Below are positions 25,517 through 34,767 of a stretch of 64,000 bases of DNA, in pieces. Both the position numbers and the translations under genes were made by a program. Source of the DNA: JBOZRQ01 sp050789255 (GTDB lineage: Bacteria; Bacillota; Sulfobacillia; Symbiobacteriales; Symbiobacteriaceae); the NCBI GenBank assembly GCA_050789255.1, contig JBOZRQ010000061.1, forward strand, positions 1 through 64,000. The letters run 5' to 3'. Every line of letters begins with the position of its first letter. Position 1 is the stretch's first letter. The notes beneath the pieces were generated by a model. The model did not search any database. It saw only the letters and a list, made by a program, of their open reading frames with translations, and was not told where the DNA came from.

Positions 25517-25969
25517 TTACTTGACTTCCAGGACCGCTTCCATGCCCTTGTCGGCGTGGCCGCGCTGCGTGCAGATGATCTTGAACTGGCCCGCCTTGTC
25601 GGCGACGAACTCAATGGTTTGAGTGCCGCCCGGGGAGAGGAGGTCGCTGTCGATCTTGTAGGAGTCGATGCTGAAGTCGTGCTTCTTCTCGCCGCTGTTG
25701 GTGATGGTCAACTTCACCTTGGTGCCGACCGACACCGTGATGAGCTTGGGCTCGATGAAGTGGTCACCAAGTTTGATGTTGATCTCCTGGACCTGTGAGG
25801 CGGGGGCGGCGGGGGTTTGCTGGGTCTGAGCCGGGGCCGGAGTCGACGGGGCGGTTGCGACCGGGGTCGCCTGTGTGGTCACCTCGGCGGGTTTGGCGCC
25901 GCCACAACCGGCCAACACGATCACGGCGGGTAGAAGGACGGCGCTGGCAAGCTTGGCATACCTGAGCAT
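25517..25969 (-). CDS. Cupredoxin-domain lipoprotein
   Basis: 150 residues. The lipoprotein signal ends in VLAGC (about C22). A Pro/Thr/Ala/Gln-rich linker follows to about residue 60, then a single cupredoxin domain. Candidate type 1 copper ligands are the His in KKHDFSI, the Cys in FKIICTQ, the His in QRGHADK and the Met in KGMEAV. It would be a membrane-tethered copper electron carrier or copper-binding protein on the outer face. It is the last gene of a leftward set after a chemoreceptor, 23 bp downstream. GGGGAGG precedes the ATG. Confidence 0.85.
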   Translation of the reverse strand: MLRYAKLASAVLLPAVIVLAGCGGAKPAEVTTQATPVATAPSTPAPAQTQQTPAAPASQVQEINIKLGDHFIEPKLITVSVGTKVKLTITNSGEKKHDFSIDSYKIDSDLLSPGGTQTIEFVADKAGQFKIICTQRGHADKGMEAVLEVK

Positions 25970-25992
25970 TTGTGGTTCCTCCCCTGGGTGTA

Positions 25993-28233
25993 TTACGAGA
26001 GCCGGAAGTGGTTGACCTGTGTCGTGAGCGTGCGGGCGACCTGCGAGAGTCCCTGAGCGGAGGCGGCCATCTCACGGGCGGCGCCGTGGATCTGCGTGAC
26101 CGACGCAGCCACCTCCTCGACGGCGGCCGCATTTGTCTCGGAGATGCGGGTGATGGCGTCAAAGGAGCCTGCGACCTGCTGGGATCCTGCTGACATGTCG
26201 GCGGTGGCCATAGTGTTGGCCTGGCTGGCGGCCAAGGTGTCGAATACGGACTGGGCCACATTCTTGGCTGCGTTGGCCAGCTCAAGGGCCGACGTGGTAA
26301 TGGCGCCAATGTCCTGGCGGGTTTGCTCGACCATGGACTGGATCTCGCCGAGGGCGGTGCCGGCGTTCGCCGCCTGGCGGGTGCCTTCCTCGACCTCAGC
26401 GGTGCCTAGCTCCATGGCCCGAACGGCCTCGGCGGTGCCCTTCTGTATGCTGCCCACCACGGCGGCGATCTGGGTGGCTGACTTGCCGGCCCGCTCGGCC
26501 AGTTTGCGGACCTCGGCGGCGACCACCGCGAAGCCCCTGCCGTGCTCGCCTGCCCGTGCCGCCTCAATGGCGGCGTTGAGGGCGAGGAGATTGGTCTGCT
26601 CGGCGATTTCGGTGATAACTTCCGTGGTGGCGCCGATCTCCTCGGAGAGGCGGCCAAGCGCCTCGATTTGCCGGGCTGAGGCCAGCACGGTTTGGCGGAT
26701 CCGCTCCATGCTGTGCGACGCCTGCTCGACGACCGTGCTGCCCTGGCGGGCGGTCTCAGCGGCCCGCTGCGAGGAGGCCGAGACGCCCACCGCCTTGGCG
26801 GAGACGTCCTGGATTGCCTTCATCATGCCGTCGACGACCTGGGTAGTGTTTCGGGCCGTATCGGACTGCTCGGCCGCGGTTTCGGCGATGCGGGAGATGG
26901 TGCCCTGCAGGGCGTAGACCACGCTGCCGGCCCCCTGAATCGCCTCGGTCTGGCGCTCGGCGCCGTGGGCGACCTCATCCATCGACTTGGCCACGCCCCG
27001 GGCCGTGTCGGCGACCTGGGCCGTAGCGCTGTCCAACTGTGCGGCAGAGACCGCTACCGTTTCTGCCGAGGCCGCCACCTCACGAATCAACTGCTGAAGG
27101 CTAGCGACCATGTGGTTAAAGGCGGTGGCGGAGCGGCCGATCTCATCACGGGCAAATACAGGCAGTGCCGGGACGTTCAAATTCCCGGCCGCCACTTCGG
27201 TGAGACGTGAGGCGAGCGAACGCAGGGGACGAGTCACGGAGAGGACGATCAGAATGCCCAGAACGAGGGCGGCAGCTGCGACCGCCAGGGAGATGCCGAT
27301 CACCCAGAGCCGGGCCTCCTCGCTCGCAGCGAAGGCCTCGTTTTCATGGATCTCCACGATGATCGCCCAGGTGACTCCGGGCAGGGCAACGGGGGCATAG
27401 GCCGTTAGTACGGAGACGCCATCTGCGTTTGTGGAGAGCCTGGACCCGGTCTTGCCGGCAAGCGCCTCGGCAACCGCCTCGGTATCCACCTTGCGCTTGA
27501 GGATGGTCTCCGTTTTGCTGAAGCGGGAATCGGAGCGCATCAGCCGGTCGGGTCCGACCAGGAATGCCTCTTCGGTGTCGCCCATGCCCGCGCTTTCGTG
27601 GAGGAAGTCCAGCTCCGTGGAGAGCTGAAAGGCCAGGACGCCGGCCTGCTGCCCTGCCTCGGTGAGCACGGGCGTGGCGATAAAGCCCGCCGGCTGGTTG
27701 TTGGCTGCCGCATAGGGGGCGAAGTCCTGCAGGCTTGTCTTGCCGGTGAGCGCCTCGCGGAACGCTTTGGCCAGCCCGGACTCCTTGTACGGCCCGGAGA
27801 GCAGGTTGGTGCCGAGGTCGTGCTCCTTGCCGACCGAGAAGAGCACATCTCCCTCAGGGCTGATCAACACGAGGTCGTAGTAACCGTACTTGCGTTGGTA
27901 TGTAGTCAAATAGGGGCGGTAATGGTCATCGACGCCGAGGTACTCGGTGCCCCCGACCCCGGCTTTCTTCCAGGCCTCCTGGTAGGCGGCAATGGCCTGG
28001 GCCGTGGCAGGGGCGGCGGCCAAGACCTGCGCGTCGAGCTGCCGGTCGCGGAAGTAGTCGGTCACCTGGCGTTTCTTAATATCGCGGACGGCCACCAGCT
28101 GGTTGACCGTGGTAGCCTCCAGCGCGGACCGGGAGCGCGTGTACCCAAACCAGCCGATTCCCAGGGTGGGCAAGACGCCCACCAGCAGCAGGAGCAGGGC
28201 CAATTTTGGTGCCAGTCCAAGGCGTCGTAACAT
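25993..28233 (-). CDS. Methyl-accepting chemotaxis protein with dCache-like sensor
   Basis: A 746-residue transmembrane chemoreceptor. A first helix at about 8-28 (LALLLLLVGVLPTLGIGWFGY) is followed by a ~270-residue outer sensor of dCache type (YYDLVLISPEGDVLFSV, later GDTEEAFLVGPDRLMRS). A second helix (LWVIGISLAVAAAALVLGILIVL), a HAMP linker and a long coiled coil follow. The signalling tip is EIAEQTNLLALNAAIEAARAGEHGRGFAVVA in two parts, the CheA/CheW-binding hairpin. The ATG at 28233 is chosen because the leader is then normal. The ligand is unknown. Confidence 0.93.
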   Translation of the reverse strand: MLRRLGLAPKLALLLLLVGVLPTLGIGWFGYTRSRSALEATTVNQLVAVRDIKKRQVTDYFRDRQLDAQVLAAAPATAQAIAAYQEAWKKAGVGGTEYLGVDDHYRPYLTTYQRKYGYYDLVLISPEGDVLFSVGKEHDLGTNLLSGPYKESGLAKAFREALTGKTSLQDFAPYAAANNQPAGFIATPVLTEAGQQAGVLAFQLSTELDFLHESAGMGDTEEAFLVGPDRLMRSDSRFSKTETILKRKVDTEAVAEALAGKTGSRLSTNADGVSVLTAYAPVALPGVTWAIIVEIHENEAFAASEEARLWVIGISLAVAAAALVLGILIVLSVTRPLRSLASRLTEVAAGNLNVPALPVFARDEIGRSATAFNHMVASLQQLIREVAASAETVAVSAAQLDSATAQVADTARGVAKSMDEVAHGAERQTEAIQGAGSVVYALQGTISRIAETAAEQSDTARNTTQVVDGMMKAIQDVSAKAVGVSASSQRAAETARQGSTVVEQASHSMERIRQTVLASARQIEALGRLSEEIGATTEVITEIAEQTNLLALNAAIEAARAGEHGRGFAVVAAEVRKLAERAGKSATQIAAVVGSIQKGTAEAVRAMELGTAEVEEGTRQAANAGTALGEIQSMVEQTRQDIGAITTSALELANAAKNVAQSVFDTLAASQANTMATADMSAGSQQVAGSFDAITRISETNAAAVEEVAASVTQIHGAAREMAASAQGLSQVARTLTTQVNHFRLS

Positions 28234-28269
28234 GCTGGTTGCCACCCCCCCTGCTATTGAAACGACGCA

Positions 28270-28295
28270 GACCCTCACCGGATACGGGGAGGGTC
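28270..28295 (-). other. Hairpin between the beta-propeller gene and the chemoreceptor gene
   Basis: GACCCTC (28270-28276) pairs with GAGGGTC (28289-28295), 12-nt loop, without a T run on the minus strand. It may be a weak terminator or a leader hairpin for the chemoreceptor transcript. Confidence 0.4.
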
Positions 28296-28328
28296 TCACT
28301 TTCCTCATATAGATTACGTAAAAGTTTC

Positions 28329-29753
28329 TCAGTTGGATTGATTCGGGTTCTCCTTTTTTCTCACCAACCCTATCCCGGCAACGCTGAGGACCAGGCCCAC
28401 CAAGGCCCACTGCCATTGTACCCCGGCCCGGCGGCTATTGGGCCTGGCTGTGGCAGAGGTGGCGTCGGAGCTGATGCGCCAGATTCGGCCGGCGCCCGGG
28501 ACCGGTTCGACCAGTCCGGTGGCGCTGGGGCGAGCGGCGCCCATGTCCACGACAAGAACGGAGCCACCGGGGCCGGGCGCCAGCGAAATGGGCAGCCAAC
28601 TCCCTTTCTGGGCGAAGTCCGTCACCTTGCCCGAGCGCGGGTTGACCAGCACGACCTGGTGGTGGAGGGCGGCCAGGGCATCGCCCCGCAGGCCGAAACT
28701 GGCCGGCGGAAAGAGCAACCCGGATGCACCGCTCCCCGGCGGGAAGGTCGCCACCGGGGCCGGCGGCTGCTCCGGCACCCGGGCCAGCAGGGGACTGATC
28801 GGGAAGGAGGGCTTCTGGAAGGTCTCCTCCGTGACCGAGCGCCCGCCGGCAAAGTCCGGCCAGCCATACCAGCGGTCCTGCTCGATGCGGTACAGGTAGT
28901 CCACATCGCCAACAACCGGCCGACTGCCGCGGTCTTGATAGCCCTGCATGGTGGTATAGAGCTGCCCGTCCGGGCCAACGGCCAGAGAGCGCGGGTAGCG
29001 AAGGCCCCAGGCCACCAGCTCGAGCCCGGTCCCGTCGGGATTGGCGCGCAGGACCGACCCGGTGCAGGGGAAGCCCGCCTTGATGACCTGGAGGCGGGCC
29101 GTGGTCTTGCCGAAGGGCGAGAAGGCGCCCGTGGCCGCCATGTCGTGCGGCTCGGGCGTGAGCGGGTTAGCGATCGTAAAGTTTCTGCCCCGCACGGTGA
29201 CGTCCTTGCAGGGGATGTCACGCGTGTCGGGGTGGGCTTTCACCCAGCCGGCCCGGATGTTGTCCTCACCGACGACGCCGGCGTTGGTGGCCGTGCCCAG
29301 GCCGAAGTAGAGCTTGCCGTCCGGACCAAAAACCACGGCTGTATTGGCGTGGTCGCCATGGGCCGGCAGTTTGCTCAAGATGGGGTGGTGCACCCCGGTT
29401 GCGGGGTCGAGCACGTCCACCCCGCCCACGTAGGAGACGTAGAGCTTGCCGCTGTGCATGGTGAGCCCGGTCAGGGGGGCGGGGAAATCAGCTGCGACGA
29501 TGGTGCGCTTCTTGTCGGGGCCGAGTTTCACCACGCGGGGCTTCGTGCCGCTGCTGACGCCGGCCTCGGCCACAAAGAGCTCACCCGCTGGCCCGGCGAC
29601 GGCTCCCACCGGAGCGCTCCACTGTTCTGCGACCAGCTGGATCTGGTAGCCGGGCGGCGCCCCCGCCTGTAAGGACGGACCGATGTATCCCAACCCACCC
29701 GCAGCCACGACAGCGAAGGCCGCAAGGGCGGCGATCAGTTTTCCCTGGTGCAT
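28329..29753 (-). CDS. Secreted PQQ-dependent sugar dehydrogenase-like beta-propeller protein
   Basis: 474 residues. The N-terminal signal-type helix is LIAALAAFAVVAAGGLGYIG, and a single C-terminal membrane helix (WALVGLVLSVAGIGLV) ends in RKK, anchoring the domain on the outer face. Between them lies a glucose/sorbosone dehydrogenase-like propeller with repeated units such as VFGPDGKLYFGLG and LAVGPDGQLYTTMQG, plus PAHGDHANTAVVF. Two Cys (DIPCKD, FPCTGS) may pair. Whether PQQ is bound is not shown by the sequence. It precedes the chemoreceptor gene in the same direction. Confidence 0.8.
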   Translation of the reverse strand: MHQGKLIAALAAFAVVAAGGLGYIGPSLQAGAPPGYQIQLVAEQWSAPVGAVAGPAGELFVAEAGVSSGTKPRVVKLGPDKKRTIVAADFPAPLTGLTMHSGKLYVSYVGGVDVLDPATGVHHPILSKLPAHGDHANTAVVFGPDGKLYFGLGTATNAGVVGEDNIRAGWVKAHPDTRDIPCKDVTVRGRNFTIANPLTPEPHDMAATGAFSPFGKTTARLQVIKAGFPCTGSVLRANPDGTGLELVAWGLRYPRSLAVGPDGQLYTTMQGYQDRGSRPVVGDVDYLYRIEQDRWYGWPDFAGGRSVTEETFQKPSFPISPLLARVPEQPPAPVATFPPGSGASGLLFPPASFGLRGDALAALHHQVVLVNPRSGKVTDFAQKGSWLPISLAPGPGGSVLVVDMGAARPSATGLVEPVPGAGRIWRISSDATSATARPNSRRAGVQWQWALVGLVLSVAGIGLVRKKENPNQSN

Positions 29754-29817
29754 GTACTCACCCCGTAAATTCCTATCTCCGGAGCAGCACGTTTAGACCG
29801 ACCGACAGGTTTCAGCC

Positions 29818-29845
29818 CTACCTGGGGCGAATGTTTTCCAGGTAG
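29818..29845. other. Inverted repeat in the spacer between divergent genes
   Basis: CTACCTGG (29818-29825) and CCAGGTAG (29838-29845) are exact complements with a 12-bp spacer. They lie 26 bp before the start codon of the secreted 140-aa protein. The element could be an operator or a leader hairpin. Confidence 0.4.
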
Positions 29846-29870
29846 ACAGTTCGTAGGGAGGACCACCTAC

Positions 29871-30293
29871 ATGAAGATGAAGCAGATGCTGGTGGCCGCA
29901 GTTACAGGGATCAGCCTACTGGGTGTTGGCTTTTGGCTGGGCAATGCCAACGCGGGCACAGCAGAGCCGGGCTCGGCGGCTGACCCGCTCGTTAGCAAGA
30001 GCTATGTGGACTCGAAGCTGAGCTTCCAGGTCGTGAATGTACCTGCGGGCTCGCAACTCGTAGGCGAGGGTGGCACGGAGATCGTGCTGCGGGCGGGTCA
30101 GGCTGCGGCCGTGGCCAGCGCCCAGGGGGGCTTGCTGGACGCATCTGACGGGGTCGACATGCCCCAGGGCGCCGCAGTCAAGTTGAACCACCTGCTGGTT
30201 GTGCCCCGCACCGACGGCCGGGGCGTGCTCGCCCAGACCGATATGATTTGCCTGGTGAAGGGGCCTTACAGTGTGAAGGCCGCCGGGCAGTAA
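29871..30293 (+). CDS. Secreted protein of unknown function
   Basis: 140 residues with a signal peptide (MKMKQMLVAAVTGISLLGVGFWLGNANA). The mature part has ADPLVSKSYVDSKLSFQVV, then AGSQLVGEGGTEIVLRAGQA, and ends NHLLVVPRTDGRGVLAQTD followed by a short strand-rich tail. Proteins with a DPLV(S/T)KSYVD segment and the PR.DGRG motif occur, as I recall, in other Firmicutes near cell-envelope genes, but no function is known to me. GGGAGG precedes the ATG. It stands just upstream of the wall-polymer cluster, which has its own promoter. Confidence 0.82.
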   Translation: MKMKQMLVAAVTGISLLGVGFWLGNANAGTAEPGSAADPLVSKSYVDSKLSFQVVNVPAGSQLVGEGGTEIVLRAGQAAAVASAQGGLLDASDGVDMPQGAAVKLNHLLVVPRTDGRGVLAQTDMICLVKGPYSVKAAGQ

Positions 30294-30303
30294 TTCCATC
30301 GAC

Positions 30304-30333
30304 TTGCCGGGGCCATGCTATACCGTGTAGAAT
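30304..30333 (+). promoter_or_regulatory. Probable promoter of the wall-polymer cluster
   Basis: TTGCCG (30304-30309), 18-bp spacer, TAGAAT (30328-30333). Transcription would start near 30340, 47 nt before the first gene. Confidence 0.55.
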
Positions 30334-30386
30334 GGCAAAGATACCCGGATTGGCGGCCGCAGAGCCGCCTTGGGGGGACTGTAGGC

Positions 30387-31517
30387 ATGCAAAAGCCCCT
30401 GCCGCCTATCCTGCTGGCCGCAATGGCCCTGGAACTAGGCGGCGCCGAGACCCATGTGATCAGCCTGGCTCAGGAATTGAAGCGCCGCGGGCACCAGGTG
30501 ACCGTAGCCTCCGCCGGGGGACGGCTGGTACCCGAGCTGACAGAGTCAGGCATCCCCCACGTTCGAATTCCCATGGACAGCCGCAGCCCGGTGGAGATGC
30601 TCCGGGCTTATTGGCATTTGCGCCGCTTGATCTCTGAAAAGGGGATCGGGTTGGTGCACGCCCACGCGCGTATTCCTGCCTGGATTTCGTCCCTGGCGCT
30701 CGCAGGGAAACCCACGGCGTTCGTGACGACCTACCACGGCACCTATAACGCGGGCTTCCCCTGGAAGTACCTGACCACCTTTGGGCAGCGTACAATCGCG
30801 GTGAGCGATGACGTGGTGCGCCATCTGGTGGGGCCGCTGGGTGCGCCGCCCGACCAGATCCGCATGATCCCCAACGGGCTCGACACCAGGCAGTTCAGCC
30901 CCGCCGTCGACATAGCTCCCCTGCTCACAGAGTTCGGGCTGCAGGCCGAGGGGCCGGACGTGGTTCACGCCAGCCGGTTGCAGGACCACTTCGCCGATGT
31001 GGCGGTGGCCCTAACCCAGGCGATCCCCGAGATCGAACGGCAGATTCCCGGCGTGCGGGTGTGGATTTTGGGCGACGGGAACCGCGGCGATGAGGTCCGA
31101 CGTCTTACCGAGGAGATGAACCGCAGGCTCGGCCGTCAGGCCGTGCGGGCGGTCGGTGCGCGCAGTGACGTGTTCCGCTTCCTGAACCTCGCGGACGTGG
31201 TGGTGGCCGTAGCCCGCACAGCCACGGAGGCAATGGCCTGCGCCCGCCCGGTCGTGGTTGCCGGCGAGGGCGGCTACCGGGGCATTCTTACCCCGGAGCG
31301 CATTCTCCCCTGGTCGGGTGCGAACTTCACCGCCCGGGAGGGCGGGCACCCGCTTCAGGTCGGGGAACTGGCTGAGGCGGTGGCCGGCCTGCTGAAGCCC
31401 GAGGCGGCTGCCGAACGTGTCCGCCTGGGCGACGCCGGCCGTGCCTACGTAGTCGATCATCTTTCGATTCAAGCGATCACCGCACAAATCCTGGACGTAT
31501 ACGCGGAGGTGCTCTAA
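30387..31517 (+). CDS. Glycosyltransferase family 4
   Basis: A 376-residue GT-B fold enzyme. The N-terminal domain has MALELGGAETHVISLAQEL (the usual GGAE motif) and VHAHARIPAW. The C-terminal domain has RMIPNGLDTRQF and TEAMACARPVVVAGEGG, the nucleotide-sugar-binding helix. The segment that normally reads GR..xxKG is altered (VVHASRLQDHF), so the donor site may be unusual. The ATG at 30387 follows GGGGGG. It is the first gene of the long rightward envelope cluster and abuts the DUF4330 gene. Confidence 0.88.
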   Translation: MQKPLPPILLAAMALELGGAETHVISLAQELKRRGHQVTVASAGGRLVPELTESGIPHVRIPMDSRSPVEMLRAYWHLRRLISEKGIGLVHAHARIPAWISSLALAGKPTAFVTTYHGTYNAGFPWKYLTTFGQRTIAVSDDVVRHLVGPLGAPPDQIRMIPNGLDTRQFSPAVDIAPLLTEFGLQAEGPDVVHASRLQDHFADVAVALTQAIPEIERQIPGVRVWILGDGNRGDEVRRLTEEMNRRLGRQAVRAVGARSDVFRFLNLADVVVAVARTATEAMACARPVVVAGEGGYRGILTPERILPWSGANFTAREGGHPLQVGELAEAVAGLLKPEAAAERVRLGDAGRAYVVDHLSIQAITAQILDVYAEVL

Positions 31518-32015
31518 GTGGCTGTGATTGATCAGAAGGGCCGTCTCTTTGGCAAGGTCAACCTGCTGGATCTGGTCGTTCTCCTGGCGGTGTTGGCTGT
31601 GGCCAGCCGCTTTGGCTACAAGTACTGGAACAACAGGAACGCCGTGCCGGTCGGTGAGGACAAGACCATTGAGGTCACCATCAAGTTCGCTGGCGTGGCG
31701 CAGGCGACCGTCGATCAGGTGGTAAAGGGACTGGTCATTCAGGACAGCAAGACCAACGACGTGCTGGGCGAGGTCGTGGAGGTCCGCACGGAGCGGGTGC
31801 CGACCCTGTCGGTTACCGACGATGGCAGGCTCCAGCCGTTTCAGGACCGGTTTGACCACTATGTGACGCTACGCGGCTCGGGCCGGGTGTCGGAGAACGC
31901 TGTGACCCTGAATGGTTTTGAGATGAAGATCGGGCGCATGAACTTCGTCAAGAGCCAGATGTGGGCCGGCTCGGGCGTTACCTGGAACATTAACCTTAAC
32001 CCGTCGCCGCGCTAG
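31518..32015 (+). CDS. DUF4330 family membrane-anchored protein
   Basis: 165 residues. A cytoplasmic start (MAVIDQKGRLFGKVNLLD) leads into one membrane helix (LVVLLAVLAVASRFGYKYW), followed by an outer domain that reads like DUF4330. That domain includes IEVTIKFAGVAQATVDQVVKGL and a late strand-rich region. The GTG start comes directly after the previous stop and uses GGAGGTG inside the preceding gene. DUF4330 proteins are commonly found near polysaccharide and envelope genes; the function is unknown. Confidence 0.82.
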   Translation: MAVIDQKGRLFGKVNLLDLVVLLAVLAVASRFGYKYWNNRNAVPVGEDKTIEVTIKFAGVAQATVDQVVKGLVIQDSKTNDVLGEVVEVRTERVPTLSVTDDGRLQPFQDRFDHYVTLRGSGRVSENAVTLNGFEMKIGRMNFVKSQMWAGSGVTWNINLNPSPR

Positions 32016-32026
32016 GGGGCTGGCCA

Positions 32027-33703
32027 ATGGCGCGATTTGATGCGCAGGCCACGGTGCAGTCCAGTCTCTTGGGCCGCCTTGTGGCCTTTGCTTATGCCGT
32101 ATGGGATGATAGCGGTCTGAACCTCATCCTTTCGTGGATCAGCCGCGGCTTTGGGCGAATCTTTGCCGGTTCCTTCGTGGGCAAGGTTTGGTACTCGAAC
32201 TGGCCATCGTCGGCGGTCAACAGCGACAGCCTCATTGGGCGAGCGCTGCATGGCGTCGGAGAAGTGGTGGACCGGATCGGCCGCCGGCTGGGTCCCTTCA
32301 TGGTCAGGCTTTGGGAGGGCAGCGGGCTAGTGCGCGCCGGTCTGGCGATTCAGCGGTCGCTGGCCCCGATGCTCGAGAGCAGCCTGCTGTGGGGAATCTT
32401 CCGGGGCTACCCGGAGGATGTGGCCCAGGCCCCGGCCGAGGAGCAGCGCTCGGGTGTGAGCTCGCCGCTGGTCTTCCTGCTGGGCGCCGTCCTGGGACTG
32501 CTTCCCCTGGTGCCGACCAGCTTCCCGGTCTCCCCGACCGTGCTGATGGTGGCAGGAATCTGGGGCGTTGCGCTCCTGTGGTTGGCCCGCCGGTTCATGT
32601 ACGGCGGGGAGCGGTGGCGGGCCTCGTCAGCCTTCTTGCCGCTGGTGGTGCTGCTCATGGTGGCCGCCGCAGCCACACTTCAAAGTGTCAGCCTTTCTGC
32701 CAGCCTGCTCAGCTTTGTGATCTGGCTGACAGCTGGGTTGCTCTTCTGGCTGATGGTCAACATGATTCGGTCCTCCCGTGACGTGGCGGCGCTGCTGGGG
32801 CCCATTATGGCCGGCGCCTCGCTGATGGCGGTCTGGGCGCTCTACCAGTACTTCGTGCCCCCGGTGATCGAGGAGACCTGGGTCGACGTGACCACCTCCG
32901 GTGAGCTGGTACGCTCCTTCGCCAGCATGGGGAACCCCAACTACCTGGCCGAGTACATGGCGCTCTTCCTGCCGCTGGCCGTGGCGCTGTGGATGCAGCA
33001 GCCGAAGCGCCGGTGGATTCTGAGCCTGCCGGTCCTGGCCATGGGGCTGGCCCTGCTGCTGACCTATTCCCGCGGCGGATACCTGGCGTTTGCCATCTCC
33101 CTAGGCATCTTTATGCTGATGCGCTTCCGGCGCTGGGCGATTCCGGTGGCCCTGATTGGCATGGCAGGCATGGTATTCGCCCCCCAGTCGGTCATCAACC
33201 GGATTCAGACCGCCGTGGTCGATGTGAGGAGCATGGTGAGCGCAGTGGTCGCCGGCAAGGAGATCGAGCTGGCGGATACCTCGAATACCTACCGGGTCAA
33301 TCTCTGGATTGGCGTGCTGCACATGCTTGCCGAGTTCTGGTACGTGGGCGCCGGGCTTGGCGCCGAGGCGTTTGCCTTGGTCTACCAGGAATTCATGCTC
33401 TCGGGCGCCCGGGCGGCGCACTCCCACAACACCTACCTACAGGTGTTCGCCGAGATGGGCGTGCTGGGGCTGATCGCCATGCTATGGACCCTGTTCGCCG
33501 TGATTCGGCGGACCTTCGTGGTCGGTGTGAACGCCCGCAGCGCCCTGCTGGTTGCGGCGGTGCCTGCGGCCCTGGCGGGCATGCTCTTCCACGGCCTGGT
33601 CGAGCACATTTGGTACAACCCCAAGCTGCTGTTCGCCTTCTGGGCCGTAGCCGGCCTGGGGATGGGACTGACGATGAGCCACAGAGAGGACGCCGCTTCG
33701 TGA
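32027..33703 (+). CDS. O-antigen ligase/polymerase family membrane protein
   Basis: 558 residues with about ten to twelve membrane helices starting near residue 145 and a long N-terminal soluble stretch of about 140 residues. The Wzy_C/WaaL region has GNPNYLAEYMALFLPL, TYSRGGYLAFAISL, NTYRVNLW and AHSHNTYLQVFAEMGVLGL. The late His and Arg are typical of these glycan polymerases and ligases. In this cluster it would polymerise or attach a wall glycan at the outer face of the membrane. It overlaps the next gene by 4 bp. Confidence 0.88.
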   Translation: MARFDAQATVQSSLLGRLVAFAYAVWDDSGLNLILSWISRGFGRIFAGSFVGKVWYSNWPSSAVNSDSLIGRALHGVGEVVDRIGRRLGPFMVRLWEGSGLVRAGLAIQRSLAPMLESSLLWGIFRGYPEDVAQAPAEEQRSGVSSPLVFLLGAVLGLLPLVPTSFPVSPTVLMVAGIWGVALLWLARRFMYGGERWRASSAFLPLVVLLMVAAAATLQSVSLSASLLSFVIWLTAGLLFWLMVNMIRSSRDVAALLGPIMAGASLMAVWALYQYFVPPVIEETWVDVTTSGELVRSFASMGNPNYLAEYMALFLPLAVALWMQQPKRRWILSLPVLAMGLALLLTYSRGGYLAFAISLGIFMLMRFRRWAIPVALIGMAGMVFAPQSVINRIQTAVVDVRSMVSAVVAGKEIELADTSNTYRVNLWIGVLHMLAEFWYVGAGLGAEAFALVYQEFMLSGARAAHSHNTYLQVFAEMGVLGLIAMLWTLFAVIRRTFVVGVNARSALLVAAVPAALAGMLFHGLVEHIWYNPKLLFAFWAVAGLGMGLTMSHREDAAS

Positions 33704-34767
33704 AGCCACGGGTAATGCACATTTGCAGCGATACGAACATTGGAGGCGCCGGGTACTACGTGCTGACGCTGCTGACGCAGCCGGCATTCACGGAGCGGTA
33801 CGAGACGGCGGTGGCCTGCCCCGAGGGGGCGCTGGCAACCGCCCTCCGCCGCGCCGGGATTGAAGTGATGATCTACCCCGGCGCCGACGCCTCCTTCTCC
33901 TGGCCTGCTCTGCGCTCCCTGTACGGGCTGATGCGTGCGTGGCGTCCCCGGATCGTGCACACCCACGGCGCCCTCGCCGGCCGGGTGGCAGCGGCCCTGG
34001 CGGGCGCCCGTGTCGTTTATACCAAGCACGGCCTGGCAGCGGGGTCGGAGCAGGCAATCCAGGTTCGGTCGCCGGGCGCCCTCCTCAAGCGGGCATCTGT
34101 CCGCAGCTTTGCCGACCGGATCGTGGCTGTTTCCGAGGCCGTGGCACGCTCCCTGACGGCTGCGGGCGCTGACCCACAGCGCATCCGGGTGATCCCGGGC
34201 GGGGTGGATCTGGACCGGTTCGAACAAACCGGCCCCCCGGTTCCCGGCGTGGTCGGGGCGTTTGGCCGGCAGTCCCGCGAGAAGGGCTTCGACATTCTGC
34301 TCGAAGCCATGTCACAGTTGCGGGGCGAGGCGAGTCTTATCCTTGGCGGCGAGGGGCCGCAGAGCGGTTTCCTGCGGGAGCAGGCGGACCGGCTGGGGGT
34401 TCCCGTCACCATGACTGGGTTTGTGGCTGACGTACCGGCCTTTCACCGGCAGATCGGCATCTTCGCACAGCCGTCGCGGTCGGAGGGCCTGGGCCTGACG
34501 ATCGTGGAGGCGATGGCAGCCGGGCGCCCCGTGGTGGCGTCACGCACCGGGGGAATTCCCGAGGTGGTGGTGGACGGCGACACGGGCCTGCTGGTGGAGC
34601 CGGAGAACCCCGGCGCCCTGGCTGGCGCCCTTCGCCGGTTGCTGGCCGACCCCGACCTGGCCCGCCGCATGGGCGAGGCCGGGCGCCGCCGGGCTCAGGA
34701 GATGTTCTCCGCCCGGAAGATGGCCGAGCAGACTGTGGCCATGTACGGGGAGCTGATCGCCCCGTGA
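33700..34767 (+). CDS. Glycosyltransferase family 4
   Basis: A 355-residue GT-B enzyme. It has MHICSDTNIGGAGYYVLTL at the N-terminus, VHTHGALAGRVAA, then RVIPGGVDLDRF, GAFGRQSREKGFDILLEA and SRSEGLGLTIVEAMAAGRPVV, in which the E-x7-E pair of family 4 is seen. The GTG at 33700 overlaps the previous stop, with AGAGAGGA upstream; an ATG at 33715 is an alternative. It probably adds a sugar to a lipid-linked precursor on the inner face of the membrane. Confidence 0.93.
   Translation: MKPRVMHICSDTNIGGAGYYVLTLLTQPAFTERYETAVACPEGALATALRRAGIEVMIYPGADASFSWPALRSLYGLMRAWRPRIVHTHGALAGRVAAALAGARVVYTKHGLAAGSEQAIQVRSPGALLKRASVRSFADRIVAVSEAVARSLTAAGADPQRIRVIPGGVDLDRFEQTGPPVPGVVGAFGRQSREKGFDILLEAMSQLRGEASLILGGEGPQSGFLREQADRLGVPVTMTGFVADVPAFHRQIGIFAQPSRSEGLGLTIVEAMAAGRPVVASRTGGIPEVVVDGDTGLLVEPENPGALAGALRRLLADPDLARRMGEAGRRRAQEMFSARKMAEQTVAMYGELIAP

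Noticed and set aside
28234..28328. Cyclic-di-GMP riboswitch before the chemoreceptor gene
   Set aside because: Only one hairpin is visible; the conserved GEMM core sequences are absent.
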